The notes under the pieces: model-generated | The model's database searches: none | Seen by the model: only the letters and a program-made list of their open reading frames with translations | What the model was told of the DNA's origin: nothing | Assembly: GCA_963737145.1 (NCBI GenBank) | Contig: CAVTRO010000004.1 | Location: 248,001 to 312,000 of the forward strand | From: AP-15 sp963737145 | GTDB taxonomy: Bacteria; Pseudomonadota; Alphaproteobacteria; ATCC43930; CGMCC-115725 | Reading direction: 5' to 3' | DNA length: 64,000 nucleotides | Part shown: positions 35,167 to 43,651 of the stretch, piece after piece | Layout of the letters: each line of letters starts with the position of its first letter | Position numbering within the stretch: position 1 is the first letter of the stretch | Program-made: the position numbers and the translations under genes

Positions 35167-36950
35167 TAGACGCGTTCGGCGGGCGGGAAGGCCTGCACTT
35201 CGTTCGACAATGTGTGGAGGTGCACCGGGCGGTCGCCGAGGCGCACCTTGCCGTCGCCATCCTGCCAGGCAAGGGTGTGTTTGAGCCAGTTGCAGTCGTC
35301 GCGCTCGGGGTAGTCCTCGCGGGCATGGGCGCCGCGGCTTTCGGTCCGGTATAGCGCGCAATGGAGGACGACCGCGGCCTGCCCGATCAAATTGTCGAGC
35401 TCGAGCGCCTCGACGAGGTCGGTGTTCCAGATCAGCGAGCGGTCGGCGACGGCGAGATCGCTCAGCGTGTCGGTGACCGCCCTCATCTCGCGCAGCCCTT
35501 CTTCGAGCACCCCGGCAGTGCGAAACACCGAACAATGATCCTGCATCGCCCGCTGCATCGCGACCCGGATTTCACCGGTTTTCACCCCGCCTTTCGCATG
35601 GCGCACCCGGTCGAACCTGGCGAGCGCCGGGTCTGTTGCCGAGGGTTCGAAGGCGCTGTGCGGCGCTCCCGGCTCGACGATCTCGGCGGCGCGCAGCGCC
35701 GCGGCGCGGCCGAACACGACCAGGTCGAGCAGCGAGTTGGTGCCGAGCCGGTTGGCGCCGTGCACCGACACGCAGGCCGCCTCTCCGATTGCCATCAGCC
35801 CGGGCACGATGCGCTCGGGATCATCGGCGGTCGGGTTCAATACCTCGCCATGAAAATTGGTCGGAATGCCGCCCATGTTGTAATGCGCCGTCGGCAATAC
35901 CGGGATCGGCTGCCGCGTCACCTCGACCCCGGCAAAGATCTTGGCGGTTTCGGAAATCCCGGGAAGCCGCAAATGCAGCACGTTGGGATCGAGGTGCTCG
36001 AGATGTAAGAGGATGTGGTCGCGTTGCGGCCCGCAACCGCGGCCTTCGCGGATCTCGATCGCCATGGCGCGCGAAACCACGTCGCGCGAGGCGAGATCTT
36101 TGGTGGTCGGGGCGTAGCGCTCCATGAAACGCTCGCCTTCACCATTTGTGAGATAGCCGCCCTCGCCGCGCGACCCCTCGGTGATCAGACAGCCGGCGCC
36201 ATAAATGCCGGTCGGATGAAACTGGATGAATTCCATGTCCTGCAACGGCAGTCCGGCGCGCAGCGCCATGGCATAGCCGTCGCCGGTGCAGATATGCGCC
36301 TGGGTCGTCGAGAAATAGGCGCGCCCACCGCCGCCCGTCGCCAGCACGACGATTTGCGCCCGAAACAGATGGAACGTACCGTCGTCGAGCCGCCAAGCAA
36401 GGACTCCACGGCAGTGGCCTTCGTCCATGACCAGGTCGAGCACGATGTACTCGATGAAGAACTGCGCATTGTGCTTGAGACACTGCTGGTAGAGCGTATG
36501 GAGCATCGCGTGCCCCGTCCGGTCGGCGGCGGCGCAGGCGCGCTTGGCCAAGCCCTTGCCCCAGCGCACGGTGTGGCCGCCGAACGGCCGCTGGTAGATC
36601 AAACCGTCCTCTGTGCGCGAGAACGGGACACCAAAATGCTCGAGCTCGACGACCGCTTCCATTGCATTGCGGCACATGAATTCGATCGCGTCCTGGTCGC
36701 CGAGCCAATCCGACCCTTTGACGGTGTCGTACATGTGCCAGCGCCAATCGTCCTCGCCCATATTGCCGAGCGCCGCGCCGATGCCGCCCTGCGCCGCCAC
36801 GGTATGGCTGCGGGTCGGGAATACCTTGCTGATGCAGGCCGTCTTGAGCCCGGCAACCGTCACTCCCAATGTCGCCCGCAGACCGGCGCCGCCGCCCCCG
36901 ACGACGACGACATCGTAAGTGTGATGCTCGATGGGATAGGCGGTGCTCAT
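35163..36950 (-). CDS. sdhA: succinate dehydrogenase/fumarate reductase flavoprotein subunit
   Basis: A 595-residue FAD protein. The FAD-binding motif is VVVVGGGGAGLRATLG near residue 15. SHTVAAQGGIGAALGN carries the His that binds FAD covalently. QFHPTGIYGAGCLITEGSRGEGG and the active-site Arg region (HGANRLGTNSLLDLVVFGR) follow. The enzyme oxidises succinate to fumarate in complex II. No sdhB, sdhC or sdhD lies beside it: the upstream neighbour is a divergent LysR gene. It is therefore an orphan subunit, a second paralogue, or separated from its operon. I chose the ATG at 36950 because the 18 extra upstream residues are basic and unconserved. Confidence 0.93.
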   Translation of the reverse strand: MSTAYPIEHHTYDVVVVGGGGAGLRATLGVTVAGLKTACISKVFPTRSHTVAAQGGIGAALGNMGEDDWRWHMYDTVKGSDWLGDQDAIEFMCRNAMEAVVELEHFGVPFSRTEDGLIYQRPFGGHTVRWGKGLAKRACAAADRTGHAMLHTLYQQCLKHNAQFFIEYIVLDLVMDEGHCRGVLAWRLDDGTFHLFRAQIVVLATGGGGRAYFSTTQAHICTGDGYAMALRAGLPLQDMEFIQFHPTGIYGAGCLITEGSRGEGGYLTNGEGERFMERYAPTTKDLASRDVVSRAMAIEIREGRGCGPQRDHILLHLEHLDPNVLHLRLPGISETAKIFAGVEVTRQPIPVLPTAHYNMGGIPTNFHGEVLNPTADDPERIVPGLMAIGEAACVSVHGANRLGTNSLLDLVVFGRAAALRAAEIVEPGAPHSAFEPSATDPALARFDRVRHAKGGVKTGEIRVAMQRAMQDHCSVFRTAGVLEEGLREMRAVTDTLSDLAVADRSLIWNTDLVEALELDNLIGQAAVVLHCALYRTESRGAHAREDYPERDDCNWLKHTLAWQDGDGKVRLGDRPVHLHTLSNEVQAFPPAERVY

Positions 36951-36995
36951 GGTTCCTCGCCTTCGTGTTTGCCGAAATCTGAGCCCCCTCCTGAG

Positions 36996-37023
36996 TTGAC
37001 ACAATTAGCATTCGGCGTAGTCT
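36996..37023 (+). promoter_or_regulatory. candidate promoter of the LysR gene
   Basis: A perfect TTGACA at 36996-37001, then 16 bp, then TAGTCT at 37018-37023, in the 100-bp gap between sdhA and the divergent LysR gene. LysR regulators usually bind such shared regions. The -10 match is weak. Confidence 0.35.
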
Positions 37024-37050
37024 TGCTTCGTTAAATCCGAAGGCGTCCCC

Positions 37051-37938
37051 GTGCGTTTCGATCTCAGCGATTTACGGCTGTTTCTGAATGTCGTCGAAGC
37101 GGGTAGCATCACGCACGGCGCCGAGCGCATGCACTTGGCGATCGCCGCGGCGAGCACACGCATCCGCAACATGGAGGCGGCGCTCGGGACCCCCTTATTG
37201 CACCGTGAGCGCCAAGGGGTGCAGCCGACGCCGGCCGGCCGGACCCTCGTTCATCACGCGCGCATGCTGTTGCAGCAGGCAGAGCGCATGCATGGCGAGC
37301 TCGCGCAGTATGCCGAGGGCATCAAGGGGCAGGTCCGCCTGTTGTCCAATACCAATGCTCTGACTGAATTCCTGCCGGAGCCGCTCAGCGATTTCCTCGC
37401 CTCCCACCCGCAGGTGAACATTGATCTGGAGGAGCGGCTCAGTGACGAGATCGTCGCCGCCGTTGCCGACGGCACCGCGGATATCGGGATCGTCGCCGCC
37501 ACAGTGGAGGTCGCCGGTCTCGAGACCCTGCCGTTTCGCACCGACCGCTTCGTGCTGGTCGTCGCGCCGAAGCACCCGCTGGCGACGGTCGGGCATATCC
37601 CCTTCGCCGAGGTCCTGGATTTCGATTTTGTTGGTCTGGACCGAACGAGCGCCTTGCAGCGTTTCCTGTCCGAAAAGGCCGAAAGGTTAGGCCGACGCCT
37701 CAAATTACGCGTCCAGCTGCGCAGCTTCGACGCGGTATGCAGGTTCGTCGAATGCAATGTCGGGATAGGCATCGTCCCGGCGACCACCGCCGGGCGCCAG
37801 GCCAAGACGATGTCGATCCGCCGGATCGAGCTGGCCGACCAATGGGCAATCCGCAACCTGACGATCTGCGTTCGCCGCGAGGCCGATCTGCCGATCTACG
37901 CCCGCGACCTGGTCCGCCACCTGGCGGCCCCATCCTAG
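37051..37938 (+). CDS. LysR-family transcriptional regulator
   Basis: A 295-residue LTTR with GTG start. The N-terminal winged helix (DLRLFLNVVEAGSITHGAERMHLAIAAASTRIRNMEAALGTPLLHR) binds DNA, and the C-terminal periplasmic-binding-like domain (residues 90-295) senses a small molecule. Divergent from sdhA, so it is likely to regulate itself and perhaps sdhA in response to a metabolite. Effector not visible. Confidence 0.93.
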   Translation: MRFDLSDLRLFLNVVEAGSITHGAERMHLAIAAASTRIRNMEAALGTPLLHRERQGVQPTPAGRTLVHHARMLLQQAERMHGELAQYAEGIKGQVRLLSNTNALTEFLPEPLSDFLASHPQVNIDLEERLSDEIVAAVADGTADIGIVAATVEVAGLETLPFRTDRFVLVVAPKHPLATVGHIPFAEVLDFDFVGLDRTSALQRFLSEKAERLGRRLKLRVQLRSFDAVCRFVECNVGIGIVPATTAGRQAKTMSIRRIELADQWAIRNLTICVRREADLPIYARDLVRHLAAPS

Positions 37939-38217
37939 CCGGAAACTCTTTGGTCCGGCTGCCGCGGTGCTCGCTGTTCTTGCTGTTTTTTGCAGCGAAT
38001 CATCAGCTATTGGAGGTTCGTTTTGGGCGGAAAGCCTCGGCCTTTTGCATTTCTCGGGTGCGAGAGAACAGCGGCCGGGCACTGTTCCGCCGCTGTTTTC
38101 CGCTGTTCTTGCGTCGGGTGCCACGCTAATTAAAACCACCCAGTTTGTGTCATTCACAATATAGAACGAAAATTGGCGATTGTCAATTTGCTAAAATTGA
38201 TCCAAAGCGTCGGACGG
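37939..38217. other. intergenic stretch without a gene
   Basis: This 279-bp gap has no supported gene. It contains repeated CTGTTC/GAACAG elements: CGCTGTTCTTGCTGTTTTTT at its left end, GAGAACAGCG near 38059 and CGCTGTTTTCCGCTGTTCTT near 38091. These are partly inverted relative to each other and could fold or be a repeat remnant. An AT-rich stretch (AATTTGCTAAAATTGATCC) before tlyA may hold its promoter. Confidence 0.4.
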
Positions 38218-38985
38218 ATGCCAACAAAAAAATCGCGCGCCGATCAGCTCCTCGTCGAACACGGCTTGGCCGAAAGCCGAGCGAAAGCGCAGGCGCTGAT
38301 CCTCGCCGGGGTCGTCAGCTGCGCCGGGCGGCGGATCGACAAGCCGGGCGAGCAGCTCGCGGGAGATGCGGCGCTGTGCGTCACGGGACCCGGCCATCCC
38401 TGGGTATCGCGCGGCGGCGTCAAGCTCGCCTATGCCCTCGATCATTTCGGCATCGCGGTCGATGGCAAAACGGCCCTCGACATCGGCGCCTCGACCGGGG
38501 GTTTTACGGATGTGCTGTTGTCGAGCGGTGCGGCACGGGTTTACGCGGTGGATGTCGGGCATGGCCAGCTCGCCTGGAAGCTGCGGCAGGACCCACGTGT
38601 AGTCGTCCACGAGCGGCTGAACGCCCGCTATCTGACCCGAGCCCAAATTGCGGAGCCGGTCGATCTGATCACCTGCGATGCGAGCTTTATCGGGTTAACG
38701 ACGGTCTTGCCGGCGGCGCTCGGCCTCGGGGCCGAAAAGGCCGAGCTCGTGGCGCTCGTGAAACCGCAATTCGAGGCGGGACGCGAGCATGTCGGCAAAG
38801 GCGGGGTGGTGCGCGATCCCCTCATTCATCGCCAGGTCTGCGAGCGCGCCGCCACCTGGGTCGCCGCCCGGCCGGGTTGGAGAGTTGTAGGCGTCGTCGA
38901 GAGCCCGATCCTCGGTCCGCGAGGCAATCGGGAGTTCGTGCTTTACGCGCAGCGACCCGGCCGCCGAGAGGAGGAAATGCGATGA
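38218..38985 (+). CDS. tlyA: TlyA-family rRNA (cytidine-2'-O)-methyltransferase
   Basis: A 255-residue protein. An N-terminal S4 RNA-binding domain (SRADQLLVEHGLAESRAKAQALILAGVVSCAGRRIDKPG) is followed by the Rossmann methyltransferase domain with the SAM motif ALDIGASTGGFTDVLLSSGA. Other conserved blocks are YAVDVGHGQLAWKLR, LITCDASFIG and LVALVKPQFEAGREHVGKGGVVRD. TlyA methylates 16S and/or 23S rRNA; some relatives act as hemolysins. ATG at 38218 gives the normal N-terminus. It overlaps the next gene as ATGA. Confidence 0.93.
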   Translation: MPTKKSRADQLLVEHGLAESRAKAQALILAGVVSCAGRRIDKPGEQLAGDAALCVTGPGHPWVSRGGVKLAYALDHFGIAVDGKTALDIGASTGGFTDVLLSSGAARVYAVDVGHGQLAWKLRQDPRVVVHERLNARYLTRAQIAEPVDLITCDASFIGLTTVLPAALGLGAEKAELVALVKPQFEAGREHVGKGGVVRDPLIHRQVCERAATWVAARPGWRVVGVVESPILGPRGNREFVLYAQRPGRREEEMR

Positions 38986-39731
38986 CCGAAGCCCCGGTTC
39001 GATTTTCAGGGTTCCGGTCAGCGGCGTTCTCGTTCTTCAAGGAGTTGCACGACAATAACGACCCGGCCTGGTTCAAGCCGCGCAAGGTGGTTTATGAGAC
39101 CGAAGTGCTGGGCCCGTTTCGCGAACTGATCGCCGCGGCCGGGGCGGCTTTGCACGAGGCCGGGTTGCCGCTCGTCGGGGATCCCAGGCACGGCATCTTC
39201 CGCATCTACCGCGACGTGCGCTTCTCACCCGACAAGCGGCTTTACAAGACGCATGCCGGGGCGGTGCTGACACGCTCCGGCCGGAAACACGACCCGGGGC
39301 TGCTGTATATTCACTTCGCGCCGGCGGAATTGATGGTAGGGGCGGGGTTCTGGCATCCCGAGTTTGGCCTTTTGGCCCGGCTGCGGCGAGCCATATTGGA
39401 CGATCCCGAGGAGTTCCTCGCGATAGCCGATGGCTTGGCCGCCGCCGGAAGTTCACTGTCCAGCGACGAACGGTTGAGCCGCCCGCCGCGCGGCTTCGAG
39501 GCGGCGAAAGGCACAAAGGTTGAGGGATATGTCGGCTGGAAATCGTTCACGGCGCACGCCCCATTGAGCGATGCAGAAATGCAGTCGCCCGCCGTGGTCG
39601 ACCGCATCGCCGACTTCGCGCGGTCCGCGTTACCGCTGCTCGAATGGGGCTGGGCAGTCGTCGACGGCGAGGAACAGACTGCCGTGCCGATCCGCGCGCC
39701 GGTGCGCCCGCTCCCGAAACCCGACTTCTAG
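38982..39731 (+). CDS. DUF2461-family protein
   Basis: A 249-residue cytosolic protein. The diagnostic DUF2461 blocks are FSFFKELHDNNDPAWFKPRKVVYE at the start, FRIYRDVRFSPDKRLYKTHAGAVL near residue 70 and LYIHFAPAELMVGAGFWHPE near 105. The family function is not known. Its ATGA overlap with tlyA and 6-nt distance to the next methyltransferase gene place it in an RNA-modification operon. Confidence 0.9.
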   Translation: MTEAPVRFSGFRSAAFSFFKELHDNNDPAWFKPRKVVYETEVLGPFRELIAAAGAALHEAGLPLVGDPRHGIFRIYRDVRFSPDKRLYKTHAGAVLTRSGRKHDPGLLYIHFAPAELMVGAGFWHPEFGLLARLRRAILDDPEEFLAIADGLAAAGSSLSSDERLSRPPRGFEAAKGTKVEGYVGWKSFTAHAPLSDAEMQSPAVVDRIADFARSALPLLEWGWAVVDGEEQTAVPIRAPVRPLPKPDF

Positions 39732-39737
39732 CCCGAA

Positions 39738-41027
39738 GTGGCACGCCCCCGCCAAACGGAGGAGCATCGCGAGACGCTCGTCGAACTGGAAATCGAGCGG
39801 GTCGGCTCCCAGGGGGACGGCTTCGCGCAATACCGCAGCGACCGGGTGTTCGTGCCTTTTACGGCGCCGGGCGACCGCGTTGTCGTTCGGCTCGGTGCGC
39901 ACCGCCATGGCGGACGGGAGGGGCGCGTCGTCCAACGGCTCGCCGCCGGCCCGCAGCGCGCCGTCCCGCCGTGCCGGCATTTCGGGATCTGCGGCGGTTG
40001 CGCGCTGCAGCACCTGGATGCCGCATTCTATAGGCAGCTAAAGCTCGAGACGTTGCGCGCCGCGCTTTATCGGGTCGGGATCGATCCCGGTATCGTCGGA
40101 CCGATGCAGGTAGTATCGCCGGAGCGGCGGCGGGCGCGGGTCGGGATCAGCCGCCCGCGCAATCCGCTGCTGCCTGCTGTCGTCGGGTATCGCGAGCGAT
40201 TCCGTCACGATCTGGTCGACCTGTACGAGTGTCCGGTGCTCGAACCGGCTCTCCTCACGCTGATCGGCAGATTGCGACAATTCGGCCCCCGGTTGTTAGC
40301 GCCGGGCGGATCGGTGGAGGCCGCCCTGACCCGCACCGACAGCGGCATCGACCTGCTGATCAAGGCCGCCGAGCATCCAAAGCTCGGCACCTGCGAGGCC
40401 CTCGCGCGGTTTGCCGAGGAAAATGATCTCGCCCGCATCGTCTGGCGCGCAGAAGCCGACGAGATCCTCCTCGTCGAGCGCCGACCGGTCCGGATGGTGT
40501 TCTCCGGGGTCGCCGTTCCGTTTCCGCCCGGGGCTTTTCTGCAAGCCAGCGCATTGGCCGAGACGATCCTCGTCGAGGAGGTTCTCGCGGCGATCGGCTC
40601 CTCGCGCCCGGTTCTCGACCTGTTTGCCGGGCTCGGCACTTTCGCCTTCGCGTTGGCCTCTGGCGGGCCCGTACATGCCGTCGAGGGCGACGCGCGCACC
40701 GCCGCTGCGCTCGCCCGCGCCGCCGCAGACCAGCCCGGCGTTACCGTCGAGCGGCGCGACCTCGCGCGCAACCCGCTTCCCGCGAGCACGCTCGCCCGCT
40801 ACGCGGCCGCGGTCTTCGATCCGCCCCGCGCCGGCGCCATCCGGCAGGCAGAAGCGCTCGCCGCCTCGGGGGTAGAAACAGTGGTCGCCATATCCTGCCA
40901 CCCCGCCACCTTCGTCCGCGACGCCGCCAAGCTCGTCCGCGGCGGCTACCGCCTAGAGCGCGTAACGCCGGTCGATCAGTTCGTATGGACCCCGCATCTC
41001 GAGTTGGCCGCTGTATTCCGGCGATGA
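39738..41027 (+). CDS. class I SAM-dependent RNA methyltransferase, RlmD/TrmA type
   Basis: A 429-residue RNA 5-methyluridine methyltransferase. An N-terminal TRAM-like domain (VELEIERVGSQGDGFAQYRSDRVFVPFTAPGDRV) precedes an iron-sulfur cluster motif (CRHFGICGGCALQHL). The SAM domain has VLDLFAGLGTFAFALA, AVFDPPRAG and the catalytic Cys in VVAISCHPATFVRDA. Substrate is probably U1939 or a neighbouring U of 23S rRNA, or tRNA T54; sequence alone does not decide. GTG start with GAAG upstream. Confidence 0.9.
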   Translation: MARPRQTEEHRETLVELEIERVGSQGDGFAQYRSDRVFVPFTAPGDRVVVRLGAHRHGGREGRVVQRLAAGPQRAVPPCRHFGICGGCALQHLDAAFYRQLKLETLRAALYRVGIDPGIVGPMQVVSPERRRARVGISRPRNPLLPAVVGYRERFRHDLVDLYECPVLEPALLTLIGRLRQFGPRLLAPGGSVEAALTRTDSGIDLLIKAAEHPKLGTCEALARFAEENDLARIVWRAEADEILLVERRPVRMVFSGVAVPFPPGAFLQASALAETILVEEVLAAIGSSRPVLDLFAGLGTFAFALASGGPVHAVEGDARTAAALARAAADQPGVTVERRDLARNPLPASTLARYAAAVFDPPRAGAIRQAEALAASGVETVVAISCHPATFVRDAAKLVRGGYRLERVTPVDQFVWTPHLELAAVFRR

Positions 41028-41048
41028 CCCTCGACGGGGAACAAAGAA

Positions 41049-41141
41049 TGGCGGAGGGGGCGGGATTCGAACCCGCGAGACGATTTATCACCGTCTACAC
41101 ACTTTCCAGGCGTGCGCCTTCAACCGCTCGGCCACCCCTCC
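41049..41141 (-). tRNA. tRNA-Ser (GGA)
   Basis: A type II tRNA on the minus strand. Acceptor stem GGAGGGG pairs with CCCCTCC, discriminator G, and CCA is encoded. The D arm begins TGGCCGAGCGGTTGAAGGC, the anticodon stem-loop is CACGCCTGGAAAGTGTG with anticodon GGA, the long variable arm (GACGGTGATAAATCGTC) pairs, and the T loop GGTTCGAATCC is canonical. The long variable arm and GGA anticodon identify serine. Confidence 0.96.
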
Positions 41142-41191
41142 GATGCCCTGCCGAGACTAGCGATGCGGGCAGGGGCGCGCAATAAACGGCG

Positions 41192-42034
41192 TCAGAGCAT
41201 ACCGAGCGAGCTCTTGCCCTTGGGCGGCGGGAAGGCGCGGTCGAGCGCGGCCATATCCTCTGTCGTCAGCTGCACGTCGAGCGCGCCGCGGTTGTCGCGC
41301 ACATGCTCGGGTCGCGAGGCCTTTGGGATCACGATCATGCCCTCCTGGCGCAACAGCCAGGCGAGCGCGACCTGCGCCGGGGTCGCGCCGCCGGCGAGCG
41401 ATCTCGGCCAGCGCCTGGTTGCCGAGCATGCCGCCCTTCTCGATCGGCGAATAGGCCATGATCGCGACCTGGTGCTCGCGGCACCACGGGATGAGGTCCC
41501 ATTCCGGGCCGCGCCGGGCCAGGTTGTAGAGGATCTGATCGGCCGCGACCGTCTCGCCGCCGTTCAGCGCCACCCATTCCTCCATGTCCGCGCGGTCGAA
41601 ATTGCTGACCCCGTGATGGCGGATCTTGCCGTCGCGCTCGAGCCTCTCGAAGCCGGCCAGCGTCTCGGCGAGCGGGATCGAGCCGCGCCAATGCAGCAGA
41701 TAAAGATCGATCCGGTCGGTGGCGAGCCGCTCGAGGCTGCGCTCGCAGGCGGCGATGACGCCGGTGCGCGAGGCGTTGTGCGGGTAGACCTTGCTGACGA
41801 TGAAGAGGCTGTCGCGAAGTCCGTCAGCGGCGCGGGCGACGATCTCTTCGGCGCCGCCGTTGCCGTACATCTCGGCGGTGTCGATCAGGGTCATGCCGAG
41901 ATCGATGCCGAGCCGCAACGCCGCCGCCTCTTCGGCGGCACGGCGCCGGTTCTCGCCCATGTGCCAGGTTCCTTGCCCAAGCGCCGGCACGCGCTCGCCG
42001 TCGGCAACGTCACATATCGCAGCTGCTCGCTCAT
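41192..42034 (-). CDS. aldo/keto reductase, two frameshifts
   Basis: About 280 residues of TIM-barrel AKR. LPALGQGTWHMGE is the N-terminal strand. DLGMTLIDTAEMYGNGGAEEIV holds catalytic Asp and Tyr, FIVSKVYPHNA the Lys, and LYLLHWRGS the His. The C-terminal part (WLLRQEGMIVIPKASRPEHVRDN, ending GKSSLGML) lies in another frame. Lesions: one base missing near 42010 (start ATG at 42034, MSEQLRYVTLP) and one extra base near 41396 (IAR/AGGATPAQVALAW); they cancel. Overlaps the rsmD stop as ATGA. NADPH-dependent carbonyl reduction is expected; substrate unknown. Confidence 0.85.
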
Positions 42035-42612
42035 CTCCGATCTCCCATGGTTTCGGCGCGCCGCAGGAACACCAGGCGTGCGGCGCCGTAGACCCGCTCG
42101 TCGAGAAGGGAAAACCCGGGCGGCGGCGTCAGTTCCTCGCGCGCCGCGAGCTCGACGACCGCCAGCGCGTCCGGCGCGAGCCAGCCGGCCGCGTCGAGCG
42201 CGGTCAGCGCGGCGGCGGCGAGGCCGCTGCGGTAGGGCGGGTCGAGAAACGCCAGCGCGTACGCTGAAGGTGCGCGCGGCGGGCGGGTCGCGTCGCCGGG
42301 AACGATCCGAGCGCGACCGCCTTCGCCGAGCGCCGCGATGTTGCGGCGAAGGGCCGCGAGCGCCTCGCGGTCCTGTTCGATGAACGCGGCCTCGGCGGCG
42401 CCGCGCGACAGCGCTTCGAGGCCCAGCGCGCCGGTGCCGGCAAACGCGTCGAGCACCGCCGCCCCGGCGAACGGGAGGCCTTCTGCCGCCAATTGCCCGT
42501 GCGACAGGATGTTGAACAGCGCCTCGCGGGCCCGGTCGCTGGTCGGCCTCACCGTCTCGCCGGGCAGTGCGAGCAGCCGACGCCCGCGATGCCTACCGGC
42601 GACGATCCGCAT
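42031..42612 (-). CDS. rsmD: 16S rRNA (guanine966-N2)-methyltransferase
   Basis: A 193-residue RsmD. The conserved N-terminus MRIVAGRHRGRRLLALPGE..RPTSDRAREALFNIL fixes the start at 42612, which overlaps the end of rluB by 20 nt. SAM motif VLDAFAGTGALGLEALSRGA and catalytic LAFLDPPY are present. It methylates G966 in the 30S P-site region. Encoded between rluB and an aldo/keto reductase in one minus-strand operon, the common rluB-rsmD pairing. Confidence 0.94.
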   Translation of the reverse strand: MRIVAGRHRGRRLLALPGETVRPTSDRAREALFNILSHGQLAAEGLPFAGAAVLDAFAGTGALGLEALSRGAAEAAFIEQDREALAALRRNIAALGEGGRARIVPGDATRPPRAPSAYALAFLDPPYRSGLAAAALTALDAAGWLAPDALAVVELAAREELTPPPGFSLLDERVYGAARLVFLRRAETMGDRR

Positions 42613-43470
42613 GTATCGTCGCTGGGCGGCCGTTGCCAAGCTGCTCGCCGAGCACCTTCTTCGGCACCTCGTCGACCGCGCCGCGGGCCAGATTGCCGAG
42701 CTGGAACGGCCCGTAGGAGAGGCGGATTAGCCGGGTGACTTGAAGACCGAGATGCTCGAGCACCCGGCGCACCTCGCGGTTTTTCCCTTCGCGCAGTGCC
42801 ATCGCGATCCAGGCGTTGCTACCCTGTTGGCGTTCGAGGCTCGCGCGGATCGGGCCGTAGGATACGCCGTCGACCGTGACGCCTTTTTCGAGCGCGGCAA
42901 GGCGTTCCGGCTCGACCTCGCCATGAACGCGCACCTTGTAGCGCCGCATCCAACCGGTCGACGGCAATTCGAGCCGCCGCGCCAGCGCACCGTCATTGGT
43001 CAGCAGCAAAAGCCCCTCGGAATTGAGGTCGAGCCGGCCGACCGAAATCAGCCGCGGCAGGTCCTTCGGCAATGCGTCGAACACGGTGGGCCGGCCCTTC
43101 TCGTCGCGATGCGTAGTGACGAGCCCTGCCGGCTTGTGATAGCGCCACAGGCGCGGGCGCTCGGGTGTGGCTAGCGGCTTGCCGTCGACCCGGATGTCGT
43201 TGGCAGCGGTGACGGTTACCGCGGGCGTCGTCAGCACCGGCCGTCGACCGAGACCCGCCCCTCGGCGATCCAGCGCTCGGCGTCGCGGCGCGAGCACAGC
43301 CCGGCGCGCGCCAGCACTTTAGCTATACGTTCCGCGCGGTCGCCCGCGGCAGCATCGAGAAGATCGGGACTCACTACGCGGCTCAAAATGGTTTTGGGGG
43401 TCATTCCTCTAAAGGGAGTGCGGAAGAATCCCGATGACTGAAATTCATTATTAAAATGAGCGTCGCTCAT
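42593..43470 (-). CDS. rluB: 23S rRNA pseudouridine synthase RluB-like, one frameshift
   Basis: About 292 residues. The S4 domain (ERIAKVLARAGLCSRRDAERWIAEGRVSVDG) is followed by the pseudouridine synthase domain with catalytic Asp in ISVGRLDLNSEGLLLLTNDGAL and the C-terminal EGKNREVRRVLEHLGLQVTRLIR. It isomerises a uridine in 23S rRNA helix 89 or a related site. One G is missing near 43239, splitting SVDGR and VLTTPAV; the length agrees. Start could be 43470 or the ATG at 43404 (MTPKTILSRVV). The 43470 start lies inside a 15-bp palindrome. Confidence 0.88.
43456..43470. promoter_or_regulatory. 15-bp palindrome at the rluB 5' end
   Basis: ATGAGCGTCGCTCAT is a perfect inverted repeat with one central base, in a 180-bp gap between divergent rluB and the deacylase gene and flanked by an AT-rich run (ATTATTAAA). 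It overlaps the most upstream possible rluB start codon. The shape suits a dimeric repressor; no regulator is encoded next to it. Confidence 0.4.
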
Positions 43471-43651
43471 TTACGGGATACTTTCCCGAGTTTGTCTATC
43501 ACAGTCGAGAGAAAATATTGCTGGTCTCTCCCGCAAGGCGTAGGCTGCGTTCTGCACCATTACAAGTGCCGGTGGACCACTGGCCCAATGAGAACGGCCC
43601 GCCGCGGCGGCCCCAGGCTCATCCGGAGCGGGGCAATGAGGAGAACGCATC

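Noticed and set aside
37939..38217. Phage or integrase remnant suggested by repeated CTGTTC elements
   Set aside because: No coding similarity to an integrase can be read in any frame; only short repeats are visible.
41049..41141. Genomic island inserted at the tRNA-Ser gene
   Set aside because: There is no integrase beside it, no direct repeat of the tRNA 3' end noticed, and flanking genes are ordinary rRNA-modification genes.
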